Assembly (NCBI RefSeq): GCF_947179165.1
Contig: NC_077245.1
Span: 16,834,740 to 16,898,739, forward strand
DNA length: 64,000 nucleotides
DNA from: Solanum dulcamara
Lineage: Eukaryota > Streptophyta > Magnoliopsida > Solanales > Solanaceae
Direction of reading: 5' to 3'
The position numbers and the translations under genes were made by a program. The notes beneath the pieces are model-generated. The model did not search any database and was not told the DNA's origin. It was given only the letters and a program-made list of their open reading frames with translations. This document shows, piece after piece, positions 35,475 through 47,781 of the stretch. How positions within the stretch are numbered: position 1 is the stretch's first letter; the number at the start of each line of letters is the position of its first letter.

Positions 35475-35733
35475 TTAGTGTATAAAACTTGCAAGTTGTT
35501 CTCATTGTTCATGTCATTGGATCAAAATTGCAACAACAACAAAAAAAATACGCTACGCTAAAACAACGATCAAAACATGACCAAAACAACATCAAAGCAA
35601 CAATGAAAACTAGACCAAAAAACTACAATTAGACAACAAAACAAATTGGACCAAAATAATTCAGGTGTTTAAAAAATATGAAATAATTAAGTTTAGTGGA
35701 TAATAGCACCCTCATATAGTTTAGGAATGTAAA
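35475..35733 (+). other. Host sequence of duplication copy A
   Basis: It aligns with 44755-45020 of copy B (TTGCAAGTTGTTCTCATTG..., ATTGGACCAAAATAATT, CACCCTCATATAGT). No coding frame was recognised. Confidence 0.6.
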
Positions 35734-37871
35734 TGTAAAACCCCAAAAGTTTCTAAGTCTAAATCAGACCTTGAAAAACTCAGAAATCCAACTATGGAGA
35801 ATTTTTTTGTGTTTTACAGACACTATCTACAGGCCGTAAAAAAAACCACCAACCGTATATGGGATCCGTAGATGGACTTCAGAAAATAGAAAATTTAGTC
35901 TAACATTTACGAGTCAGGTTTACGAATCGTAGTTAGTTCTATGGATCGTAGTCTTGGATCAGTTTTAGAGACTTGGACTTTCACTTGAACATGACGGACT
36001 AAGTTTATGGATTGTACTAGATAGTTCTGTGGACTAAAGACCTGAAATTCAAAAATTCTCTGATTCTTACAGACACCTTTTACGGACCATAGATTGATCT
36101 ATGGATCGTAGATACATCTCGTAAATAAATATGAAACTCTATTTCAGCCTGTTTCTGTGAATTAATGGATAGTATGGATCGTAATATGAACGACGGGCCA
36201 TAGTTTGGTCTCGTGGTTTGAACTTCAGAAACTCAGATTCTTCTCTAATTTTTATGGACGTGGATTTACATTCCGAAGATGGAACCACGGACTGTAGATG
36301 TCCATGTGGAAGTTGCCGAACCTAGTTTTTAGTCACGGTCATTTTGGTTTTTTTCCACTCTTTTAATTTTTATATTATGTCGTTCTGGACTATCCTAAGT
36401 AGGATTAAAAGAAATTAGTCAACCTAACCCCTCATTTTCACGCACAACTCACCAAATTAGATTTCTCCCCATTCAAGATTCCACTCAAGCAAGAACTAGG
36501 GTTCCAAGGCTTCAAGTCTCCATCCAAAAATTCAAGCTAGTATCTTCACTCGAGGTATATGAGATTTTCATCTATCAATAGATATCTTTTCACCTATTGA
36601 GTTCCATAGAAACCTCAGTTCTTAAATTTATAATTTCTACAAAACGTAGTTTTTTATGTATAGCTTGTATTTTCTATGAAATTAGTTCTTCTCATGAATA
36701 GCCTTCTCTTGCATATTTTATTTATAATTTTGTGTTATTAAGGTATTTTCATGAACCCCCAGAGTATAAGTATTTTCATGTCTCAGATTAATGTTTTCTC
36801 AGATACATGTTTCAGATTATCAGAAATCATGATTTAAGATATTTTCAAATAAAGTGTCTCTTAGTTATTAACAAAAATTTATCAGTTTTATCATGATTCA
36901 TGAGCTACTCAGTTATTTTCAATTTATCAATATAATTCAGTATTATCAGATTATTACTATCTTCAGTTAATTGCATGTTTTCAATATGGAAGTTTACTTA
37001 GCACCGAGCAGACCTATTGATGAAGGCTTCCACATTAGTTAAGGCATGAGACCTTTAGTAGCAGTTTCTCTATCCCAAAACTACGTATCACCATAGAATT
37101 ATAAGGTGTCTCCCGTTAGTTGAGGCTGGCACCGTAGTCTCTTATAAACATTAGATTAATGGATCCACCTTAGCTCAGATCGATCTTTATATTCTGGCAA
37201 AGTATATTGGTACATCAAACTCCATGTAGTATAGTACACATGATTATATATCAATTAGTAGCATCTCTCACAGTTTAGTGTCTTCAGTTATTGCATGACT
37301 AACCATTCAGTTAATTCAGTACATCATTCATTAGATTACATGTTATTTACTTGGTCAATGTATCAGCTTATGTCATTTCAGTTCAGCATACTCAGTTGTT
37401 ATTATACCATGCATGTATCATATATTCAGTACATTCAAAATACTAATTGCATACTTTTTGCCTATATTATTTGATAATATAGGCTCAGACGTTCAGCACT
37501 CGCATCGCAGTTAGTGCGAATTCAGTCAGCATTGCAGCAGTCTTTGGTGAGTCCTCATTCTCTGAGGATGGTCTTACTTCAATTTTATGGTTTAGTTTCA
37601 GACAGTTAGAGGTAGCAAGGGGTTTGTCCTAACAACTCACCTTAGTAGAGACTCTTCAGACAAATAATTTAGATTTAGTTATGTTTATTCTGATATTGTC
37701 TATTCACTTTTAATAGACTATTTCAGTTTTAACTTTCGTTTACTATCTCAGTTACCTTCAATATTACTTTTGTGTTAATCTTAGTGTCATGTTAGACCAT
37801 GAGATATAGATAGGGGGTCACTTGTGGCTCTAGCACAGTGTTATTACTAGGGTTAGTCTCATATCGAGACA
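35734..37871 (+). mobile_element. Solo LTR, other Ty3 family
   Basis: It begins TGTAAAACCCCAAAAG and ends CATATCGAGACA. Flanks GTAAA (35729-35733) and ATAAA (37872-37876) are a target duplication with one mismatch. Duplication copy B (near 45015) shows the matching site without the insert. Between about 35830 and 36300 it holds many GGATCGTAG, CCGTAG and TACGGAC words, partly inverted, in the place of the GC cassette in other families. No protein domain was seen. Confidence 0.8.
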
Positions 37872-39326
37872 ATAAATAATACATAAAAATTAAATTTAGA
37901 GGAATAATGGGACATTTCCAAAATTTAAATGTGTAATTGATAATTTTGCGGAAATCCAAGGGATATTCTTATGCATTATTCCTACTTTTATTTTATAGTA
38001 CATGCATATATTGCATACGTACTATCCAAAATACATGAAAAGGTATGTATAAGTTGTCACGCTCCGAGAGGGTACCCTAGGCGTAGCCGACACTCGGAGA
38101 CTATCACTGGCCTCAAGCGAACCACTTGGTCTGATCACTCATTCAATTACTCAACGGAAGACTCGACTCAATAGATAATTAACTCAAGTGGGCATTTAGA
38201 AATATCATCATCAATAAATAAAGAATAGATTAAAAATACTCAAAGTATAATGTAACTCAACGTCATAAACTCAATAATGAAATCATGGTTTAAAAACAAA
38301 CTCTGAAAGAATCCTTCTACTCAACTCAACTTTGTCTATGAAGCCTCTTACTGAATCATAAGAAGGTGACGAGACAAGTCCATGGCTATCATAAATAACT
38401 ACTAAATAATAAAGTAATGACTGGAAAGAAGGATCTCCTCCGAATGCAAAGAGGTCTCACCAAAATTGAAGAAGTAGATCCTCAATGATACGCCTGTTAA
38501 TGATCTCTAATACCCGTGTCTTCATCATAAAATGATGCAGGCCAAATGGCGTTAGTACATGAAATGTATGAGTATGTAATATAGATGAAAGGAAACCTAC
38601 CTCAAAGATATTCAACTCAACTCAACTCAAAGGACTCACTCTGAAATGATTCAACTCAATAAAGCATGAAGTAAAATAGTACAATGCTTTAAATTATATG
38701 CAATAAGAGATGCAACTCAATATATAAAAAAATAATATTTTTCTCTTGGGAGTTTCTCTAACCGACAATCATCACTTATGAGCTAGTGATGATACAACAA
38801 AGAGATGTCATTACCACATCCATCCAATACCTTGCCAAAGTAATGGACATCAACATTTATGGATCCAATCATCAAGTCCTCTTTTGAAACAAGAGAGTCG
38901 TAGCCTCTATTCTACATTGGCTTAGTTGTGGGTTTTGAGTCAATTAAACTCTTACCCAACTCGGTGCTCAATATTCCTCCCTAAATATATGCTCATATTA
39001 ACATCATTATTTAGTCTCATTGGACTTTTAATTTAAACATCAAACTCATAACAAAACATCATCATCAGCATTACCTATTCATCAATCATTACTCAAAAAA
39101 TGAACATTATTTACATCGTCTTCAAAACATCTTGCTCCAAAATCCTCATTTAACTCTATGTTCAATTTTCATCAAACTCATTAAAATAGGTATAATCTCA
39201 ACTCAGTGAATGTATTTAAAATAATAAAATATATATATAATTTACTTCTCAACTCAATCTCAAAATAGATGTTTTAATACAATAAGGCTCAACTCTTTTA
39301 TTTTTAAAATACTCATGCTCAAAATA

Positions 39327-41638
39327 TGTCACGCCCCGGAAGGGTACCCTAGACGTGGCCGGCACTCGAAGATCATTGCTGGTCCCTAATCAAACCACTT
39401 GGTCCAATCACACATCCGTTCATATCAATCAATCAGCGGAAAGTTTAAAATAAAGAAATAATTTAGTGGGCAATCCAAATCAACGATTCTAACTCAAGAA
39501 AGAAAGGTCATGGGCCAACAAATCAATTTGCAATCTTTGTCATTTAAATTAGTTTGACAAGAATAATTCAAGGAAAGAAAATACTCAATCGACCCATCAC
39601 TATCTAGTCTATGAAGCCTCTATCACTACTATCTAATTGGTGCCAATGACATGTTCATGGCTACCTCAAATCAAAGTGGAAAGGGCTAACTCGACGCAAG
39701 AATAACATAAGCGGTGTCCTCCGAATGTAGGGAATGACTCACCAATACGCTGAGTGTGTATAGATCCTCAATGGTGCTCCTATTGACGATCTCTTAAACC
39801 TGTCTCTGCATCATGAAATGATGCAGGTCCAAATGGACGTCAGTACATGGAATGTACGAGTATGTAATATAGCAGAATGAAACATACCTCAAGGAAGAGT
39901 AATGTTGGTTCTAATATCTCAACTCAATCTCAAAAATTGACATTTTAAAGCAAAAATTCTCAACTCATTTATACTCGTGTTCAAAAATGAGAACTTAAGA
40001 GACTCTTTCAAACTCAATTTATGCTTAAACTCTTTCTAAATCAAAGATGAAAATAATCACTCTTTAGACTCAAAATAGTGTATAAATAGTTTATGCAAAA
40101 ATGTTCGCAAATCATTTATTTAAAACTCATTCTCGAAAGATCATTTATTTTTAAAGTGTTCATAAGACTCCGATCAAATCAAATTATGCAAATCACATAT
40201 CACATAATCACATTAGACTCCAATCCACTTCATCACACAACATCATCATCAACATAACCTCTTCATTCACATCATCATCAAATATCATCATTCACATCAT
40301 CATCATACATCATCATCACATCATCATCAATTATCATCATTCACATCATCAACAAACATCTTGCTCCAAAATCCTTATTTAATTCTGTATTCCATTTATA
40401 GAAACAAAAGTGACATTCTAGCTCTATCAATATTTTATTTCTTTTTATGTCATTCACATTCATAACTATCCCAATTCTCATATAACTCAAAAATCAATTT
40501 CATCAAACTCATGTAAAAGAATACCTTATTTTTACTATAAAAAATAATATTATTTTTATTATACATAAAAACCATCAATCTCATCCTCAAGACAAATTAT
40601 GACCAAAAAGAAATCTCATATTGGGTTCATGTGAATGAATACATGAATCCATAGTCTCAACAAAGTCAACTCAAGAATATCATTAACACATTTTAGTAAT
40701 ATTCTATAGTTTAGAAAATTTCAAGAAAAACCTTCATAGAAAGTTCAAATCTTTCACAACTTCTATCCAACACATCTATGGGCATATGGAAGAACTCAAT
40801 CCATATTTTAGGTTAGCCTTACATACCTTGCTTGAAGATCATCTCATCAGAAACCAAGACTTGACTTGAAGATCTTGAATCCTTGAGCTTTAGAGAGGAT
40901 TTTGTTGGAGATAATTTGGATGAGAAGAGGGGATGAAGATTAGGGTTTTGGGGAGGTGAGGGGACTGAAAAATAATCCCAAAACGTTCCAAGTGAGGGTA
41001 TATATAATTAGGGAAAAAGTCCAATTTGCCCTTCCTCAAAATTCTGGAAAATTGGGCAAAAATGTTGCTGGCGCTATAGTGGCGCGTCGCGCCACTGCAG
41101 CGCCAAGCCAAAATAGGCTTAAAACCCTGTACATCTAATAGTGGCGTGTCACGCCAAGGACCAAACTACTGAGGCTGTTTTCTGGCGCTATAGTGGCACC
41201 GAGCGCCACTGGAGCGCCAAGTCTAAATTTTCTGCAGTGGTCGCCCAGGCCTGAAATTCCTGCAGTACTAGTCTGTAGTAAAATGGTCATAACCTTTGAC
41301 GCCGAACTCCAAAAATTACAATCTTGGTGGAGTTGGAAAGAAGACTCAAAGACCTTTAATTTGGTAGGTCGTGGGCCACCCAGTTCATTATATTATAGGA
41401 GATATGGTCATTTGAAGTTGCCCCTTATACTAACTCATCCGAAAACTTAATCGGTTGGAATTCTTTGGACTCGGTTTGGTGTTAGAGATCCCTTATGACC
41501 CCTAAATACATCTAACACACTTAAAATACTTAGGAATTAATCTTAACTCATATATATAATTACAAGTCCTTCAGTTCGAGTCTACACACATGTGGAGAAA
41601 TGTTCGAGTCTTTGCGAAAAAAATTTCGGGGGGTTACA
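39327..41638 (-). mobile_element. Nested solo LTR of the GC-cassette family
   Basis: It begins TGTCACGCCCCGGAAGGG and ends GGGGGGTTACA. A perfect target duplication AAATA lies at 39322-39326 and 41639-41643. It is homologous to the LTR at 17180-20620, including a CATCATC microsatellite near 40230-40350. It is younger than the LTR it interrupts. Confidence 0.93.
41068..41220 (-). repeat. GC-rich palindromic cassette array (three modules)
   Basis: Long-short-long modules: CTGGCGCTATAGTGGCGCG..., ATAGTGGCGTGTCACGCC, CTGGCGCTATAGTGGCACC. The TATA-like box at 40998-41007 follows in sense orientation. Confidence 0.85.
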
Positions 41639-43063
41639 AAATAATAATAAAGGGATTTCTCAAATTCATGCTCAAAATAATAGTTAAGAGACTTCTCAAA
41701 CTCAACTCAATCTCAAACTCTTTCTCAATCAAGTTAAAAATAGTAATTCTTTAAACTCAAAATAATGTGTAATTTAATTAATGCAAAACGTTCACCAATC
41801 ATTCTAAAAAAAATCCATCAAAGCATAAAATATAAATGAAATCTCAATTAGGGTTCATGTGAATACAAACACGAATCCATACTCTCAATAAGACTCAACT
41901 GAAGAAACTCATCAAAGAATATTATTATTATTATATATATATATACAATAACACAATAGAATTCATATACAAAATTCAATAGGAATTATAAATAATTCAA
42001 GAACTCAATTCATGGAACTTCGAAATTCAATTAGGGTTCATGTGAATGAAACCATGAACAGAAATCTAAAGAATTCAAGGTGTAGAATAAATAATAATCT
42101 CGATGCATAATTATATAAAACTCAATGAACGAAGAAATTACTCATTTGAAACTCAAAAACTAGGGATAAAATTCAACTCAACTATTCAACGATAGAATTT
42201 AGATGTAGGGCACGTGGATGAACTTGATCCAATGTTATGATAATCTTACATATCTGAAAGATTGATATTACAATCGAAACTCGAAAAACAATAGCTTTCT
42301 TGGAGGAAATCTTTGATTTTGGAACCTTGTTGCTTGATCTCAAGAAAAAAAAACTCTTTTATGAAGTTCTTAGAGTGGAAGAACTTGGGAAAACTTTGTA
42401 TGAAAAGTTTCTCTTCGTATCTTGAATCTTTTTTTACTTGAAAGCCTTAAGTTATTTTGAGAGAGTTTCTTGAGACTGGATTGTTTGGATTGATGATTAT
42501 GAGAGGAAAACAAGTTAGTTGGATGATATACTCAGTTAAAACACTCAAAAATGACTAAGAATAGGGCTAAAAAGCTTGGGAAGGACCAAAATAACCCTGG
42601 AGGACTTGCCGGATTTTTCTGAGGATTTGATTTCTACGACTCGTAGAAAAATCTAATGGTTGTAGAGTTGAGTCGTAACTTTTTTGTACTCTGACAACCT
42701 CTAGTAAAACGGTCATAACTTTTTGCTCCGAACTCGGAATGAGACAAACTTGGTGGAGTTGGAAAGAGGACTCAAAGATATTTAATTTGATGGTAATAGG
42801 CTACCTAATTCTTTATATTCTAGGAGATATGATCATTTGAAGTTGATCCAAGTAAATGTTTTTACCGAAACTCAATCGATAAGGAAACTTTCAACTCCAC
42901 TTTGTGCTAAAGGATCCTTATGACCTTAATTCATCTCCAAATCTATTTTCACACTAAAGAATTAACCTCCTCACATGCACACAATTATGAATCATCCGAT
43001 ACAACCCCATACACATATGAAGAATGTCTAGGTCTTAGCTTAAAAAAAATTCAGAGCGTTACA

Positions 43064-43667
43064 TAAGTGATCACTAACCCACCTCGTACACATCTCTTTC
43101 GTCAGCTTGATACAATATAAACAAATGTGGATTTCAATTAGTAAGTACAAATAATTACTAGTAATGGTTCTGCTTCTTTTATATTTCTGTCAGGTAATTT
43201 GTATTTACGCTACGTAGGATCTATTCGGAAGGAGCGCTCCTAGTAATGTATTTGCTTATTTTTATAGATACTGTAATTAATTTAGCAAACTGATAAAGAA
43301 AGATAATAAATAAGTTTCCACTTTGAGATATCCAATCGGAGAAGACTGGTCCCTTGAAGGAAAAACATTAATGAGAGGCAAAAGATTGTTATCTTTTATT
43401 TTCAATAAAGTAATTTTTTTAATTTCAATATCATAAGGTTCATGTTTAAGACGAAAAATTTAAATAAAATTTGGTACATACATTATGCATATTCTTTTTT
43501 AGTTACAAAATTTTAAAATCAGTCTTACTAATTAAGTTTGTATTTGGTCAAACTAAGACCCATAAAATGACACAAATATAAAAATTAATTTATAATATGC
43601 TAGTATTTCATTTGTCTTTTTCAAATCTTGAAACAAAATACAAAAGGATAGAGCCCTACGACGCATC
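43064..43667 (+). other. Host sequence of duplication copy A, upstream of the repeat-protein gene
   Basis: It aligns with 56800-57391 of copy B (GGAGAAGACTGGTCCCTTGA, AACATTAATGAGAGG). It probably contains the promoter of the gene at 43804. Confidence 0.55.
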
Positions 43668-43675
43668 TATATAAG
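43668..43675 (+). promoter_or_regulatory. TATA box of the repeat-protein gene
   Basis: CTATATAAGCA is close to the plant TATA consensus and lies about 130 bases before the first ATG (43804), a normal spacing with a leader of about 100 bases. Confidence 0.55.
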
Positions 43676-43803
43676 CACATAGATATATTACAATACTAGT
43701 ATTACTTTTCTTTACAAATTCATACATTCGATTCACATTTGGCACTTTTTCTTCTCTCATAAAGTAGTTTTTGTTTATAAATCTAGGGTCTAATTTGTAA
43801 CAT

Positions 43804-44761
43804 ATGAAGGGTCATCTTCATCAACATCAATTTACAAGTCATCAACAATAACACAACATACCTGATGTATCTCCACAAATGAAGTATACGGGTGGCGGTA
43901 TGTATACATTCTTACTCCTACCTTGTGAAGGAAGGGAGGTTATTTTTGATAGACAATTTATAAGTCATGAAGGTGTGAATATTGATACAAATGATGGAGA
44001 CAAGTTGTTTGAACAATGGAGTATTGTAGAACCAAGTGATTTCTTGATGATTCAAGATCATCAACATCAGTTTATGAGTCATCAAGATGGAAATACTAAT
44101 ACAAGTGGTGGAGATAAGTTGTTTGCACAATGGAATGACGTAGAGCCAAGCAATTTCTTGATGCTTCATGATCAACATCAATTTATGACTCACCCAGGTG
44201 TTAATAGTAATACAAGTGGCGGAGATAAGTTATTTCCAAAACAGTGTTGTAGAGCCAAGTGGTTTCTCGATGATTCAAAATTGGCTTCATCAGTTTGTGA
44301 GTCATCAAGGTATTAATATTGCTACAAGTAGTGGATATAATTTATTTCCACAACAGAGAGATGTAGAGACAACAGATGTCTTGATGATTCAGAAGCAGCA
44401 TCATGATCAACATCAGTTTATAAGTCATCAAGATGTTAATGTTGATACATATTTGCACAATGGAGTGCATTGATTCAGGATCAACATCAGTTGATGAATC
44501 ATCAAGGCGTTAATACTGATACATATGGTAGAGATGATAAGTTCTTCTTACAATGGAGTATTGAAGAGATAAATGATTTCTTGAATAATTGAGGGAACTC
44601 GACCAAAATTTCATGGAGACCAAATGCGACATGATTTTATGGGAAGAGTTGTCCAACAAAATGAAGCAAATTATGGGAAGGCATATCCAACAAGATTTTA
44701 TTACAACTTACCTTCAGGTTTCTTTCATTTATGAAGTTGTCATACTAGTAAACTTAGTATA
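43804..44761 (+). pseudogene. Decayed gene for a protein of about seven His/Gln-rich repeats, function unknown
   Basis: ATG at 43804 opens a frame reading MKGHLHQHQFTSHQQ, then one in-frame TAA, then 145 more codons in the same frame. About seven imperfect repeats of 35-40 residues follow the pattern HQF(M/I)SHQ.(V)N..T..GDKLF, then QW..VEPSDFLMIQD. Examples are HQFMSHQDGNTNTSGGDKLF and FAQWNDVEPSNFLML. A frameshift near 44235 and another near 44450-44465 move later repeats to other frames. A missing base near 44590 puts the tail (ELDQNFMETKCDMILWEEL...) in yet another frame, open to TAA at 44759-44761. I do not recognise the family. The Gln/His/Asn-rich style recalls C-terminal regions of type I MADS proteins, but no MADS box is present, so that is only a guess. 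The repeats suggest growth by unequal crossing-over before decay. Confidence 0.6.
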
Positions 44762-45103
44762 AAACATGCAAGTTGCTCTTATTGTTCATGTCATTAGATC
44801 AAAACTGGATCTAAATTGTAGAACAAGCAACACGTAAACCAACAGTCAAAACTAGAACAAAAGAAGTATTGAAGCAATAATGAAACCTAGGTTCAAAACC
44901 TACACTAAGACAACAATAAAAATTGGACCAAAATAATTTAGGGGTTTAAATAATATGAAATATTTAAGTTTAGAGGGTACGTAATATCACCCTCATATAG
45001 TCTTGGGGTATAAATAATACATAAAAAAATTGAGAGGGATAATACAACAATTCCATAATTTAGATGTGTAACTAACGATTTCGTCATATTTCAGAGTGGT
45101 TTT

Positions 45104-47266
45104 TGTAATGACCCGTTAGGTCATTTTGAGAACTAGTCAATATCTTTCATAAAAGATTTTTTCCATAAATTTTAAATGGAAATTTTGAACTATTCATTTA
45201 ACTACGGTTTTTTTTATTAATGGATAATTTAAAATAATTTATTTAGTTAGTGGTTAATTGGCCAAGCCCATTAATAATATAATTTAAATTAATACCCTGA
45301 ATAATTTTAGATCATATTTTTAAAACAAAAAATATATCATAACCTCCTGAGAAGAACATCTCAACTTTGGCACAATCCGAAGCGACGGCCAACCTGCAAT
45401 TCATTGTGTATATGCATTAAGGTTATATTATTATTATTTTATTATTATGATAATTAGTTGTCAAAATTTTTAAAAAAAAGATTTGCAATGTTGCCACCTT
45501 AATTTTGCAACTTCAATTATAAGAATTGTATTTGGACTTTGACCAATCATTACGTAACGATGGCCACATGATGGCTAAGTAAATCATGTTAATGAATTGA
45601 GGATTTTGGTTAGATTTTTATATAGTGTTTCGTAGTTAAAGTTTAATGATTATGGCTCTAATTTTTGGTTTCACAATTTTCTTATAGTTATTAAATTATG
45701 ATTCAAGTTTTGATATATTGGTTTAGGTAATTAAATATTAGGTGTGTTGTGTTTTATGAATTTCCTTAAATTTATGATATTGAATAAATTGGAACCTAAG
45801 CCTAGACTTGAATTTAGAAAAAAATATATGAGAGTTGACATGTTACTTGGCATCAAGATTAGGAACCCGATTATAGATTTGAGTGAGTTTTTGGGTCTAG
45901 GCTATACATATAGTAATATGGTGTTGTTAGTTTCAAAATCTTATTGTGATTATTTATTTGATTAGATTGCATTGATTTGGAAGCCCAACGAAAGGAAAAC
46001 GCTCAAGTCCCGGAGTAATTGTTTGATTATTTGAGTCAAGTGAACTTCTAAACCTCTGTTTAAACTTGTAGATGCTAGTATTTCCCTGTTATGTGCGTTG
46101 GGGTAATGAGAATTAGACTTGATTATTGATTGTATGATTGACTTTAAAAATGGAGATAAAGGGTATAAAATGGCAATCTAATGACGTGTATAGGTGTAAT
46201 TTATGTAATGAGATTATTGACTTATTCTGGACATGTCAAATGACTATATTGATATGAGATGTGAAAATTATTGTTGATATCATGCTATTATCGTGAATTA
46301 TATGAACATTAATTGATTGCATTGATTCTGATACACTGTGCTGAGACTGGAAATAATATGAAACAAAGGGGACGGGCCTAACGCTCTGTGGCAGGTATTA
46401 AGAAACAAAGTGGTCAGGCCACACGCTCCGTGGCAGGTATTATGAAATAAAGAGGTCGGTCCACATACTCCGTGGCAGGATATATATATTGAGGGGATAG
46501 GCCACACGCTCCGTGGGAGGTTACATGGACAAAAATGTCCCTCATAAATTTTGGACAGTGATCCAGCGGATGTGTACTCATAGGACATACATGCATCATT
46601 TTATTACATTGCATCGTACCTTTTTGATATTTGTGAATTTGTGTTTACTCCTTATTTCTCTATATATGCTGAACTTGACTTGATATGATTCACTTGATGA
46701 GACTATTGATGAATATTCATGGATTGTATTATTATTATTGTCCAAAGTGTAGAGTTAGGCTGATTTTATGCAGATTGTAGTTAAGGAGGTTCGGTTGGGA
46801 TGAGAGGAGTATTTGTAATCTATTGAGCTTTGCTTAGTTTTAGTTGTCCACTTGCTGAGTACCGTGTTGTTTGGTACTCACCCCTTGCTTCTAGATTTGT
46901 GTAGGTTGTGAGTCCAGACCTACTTGATCTCCTAATGTTTTCTACCACATCCGAGGCTATAATTTCGAGTGTTGAGGTAGCTATTACATTCATCTAGCAG
47001 ACACCTCTTACTCTTTTATTATGTTTTAGTCTTATTCTAGAGACAACGATATTATGACTATATTTTCTTTTGTACTTAGGTAATGTATTAGTGGCTTGTA
47101 CATGTGACAACCAATATTGAGATTTTGAGTTTATTTTATGTGTTTTTAATTAATTTAAAGTTCGATTCATTTCATTTTCTTCCGCATTTACTTTTCATTA
47201 GGTTTAGGCTGACTTGTCTCTGTGGGTTGAGATGAGTGTCATTACACCCGGATTCAGGTCGTGACA
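45104..47266 (+). repeat. 5' LTR of the eroded element
   Basis: It begins TGTAATGACCCGTTAGG and ends CAGGTCGTGACA. It contains four copies of a repeat of about 42 bases near 46368-46530. Confidence 0.9.
46368..46530 (+). repeat. Tandem repeat in the 5' LTR, four units
   Basis: Units of about 42 bases contain GGCCACACGCTCCGTGGCAGG and variants. The 3' LTR has only two (55885-55960). Confidence 0.8.
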
Positions 47267-47269
47267 AAA

Positions 47270-47281
47270 TAGTATTAGAGC
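47270..47281 (+). promoter_or_regulatory. Primer-binding site
   Basis: TAGTATTAGAGC, a decayed form of the initiator tRNA-Met site TGGTATCAGAGC, three bases after the LTR. Confidence 0.75.
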
Positions 47282-47781
47282 CCAGGTTCATAGGTCTCAC
47301 ATGTGTATAAGTCAAGTCTAAGTCTAGTCTCGAGGATCAGTATGGAGACGTCTGTACTTATCTTCGAGAGGCTATGAAGACTGTTAGGAAAGATCTTCAC
47401 TCTTGATTCTCTGTCATGCGTTCTTGTTCCAATTTAATTCTCTGTTCTCTCACTTATAGTGGTAACTCATGGTTGATTCTGCATGTGTGTAGTTGAAAGT
47501 GATCACGTGGTACAGATTTAATTTTGAAGTGGAAGTGATAGACCTATGGAAAGGATGTGTGGTCAGACATATAATGCACCGCGATTTGGAAAGAGTGAGT
47601 AAGATTGTTGTTCAATGATGTATTTTGAGGATATAGTATAGAAGGAGTAACAAAGGTTGTGAGATTTTATGAACGTCTTGCTTAGTGTGTGAAGGAGATG
47701 ATGTTGTGCTAACCGAGAACAGAATTACTATAGCGGTTTCATAAAGTGGGTGTATATCAAGAAGGGTTATAATACATTTAC

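Larger units (their letters stand above)
38055..43063 (-). mobile_element. Solo LTR split by a second solo LTR
   Basis: It begins TGTCACGCTCCGAGAGG and ends AGAGCGTTACA. A perfect target duplication TAAGT lies at 38050-38054 and 43064-43068. Without the nested LTR (39327-41638) and its duplicated 5 bp it is about 2.7 kb. Instead of the GC cassette it carries CTACGACTCGTAG and GAGTCGTAAC words near 42630-42690, followed by the block shared with other families (42708-42850). Confidence 0.9.
32880..43660 (+). repeat. Segmental duplication, copy A (split by insertions)
   Basis: The duplicated host sequence survives as pieces at 32880-32935, 35475-35733, 37872-38054 and 43064-43660. These align in order with copy B pieces at 44714-45103 and 56706-57391. 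Shared words include TTGTTCATGTCATT, GACAACAA, ATTGGACCAAAATAATT and GGAGAAGACTGGTCCCTTGA. Copy A was interrupted by a Tourist-like element, a solo LTR and a nested LTR pair, all missing from copy B. Confidence 0.75.

Noticed and set aside
43804..44761. Assignment to type I MADS-box proteins
   Set aside because: Only the Gln/His/Asn-rich style is similar; no MADS domain is present upstream.
46298..46614. Frames with 'TCHGACG' repeats on the minus strand
   Set aside because: They are translations of the 42-base LTR tandem repeat, with a similar frame at 55815-56048 in the sister LTR.
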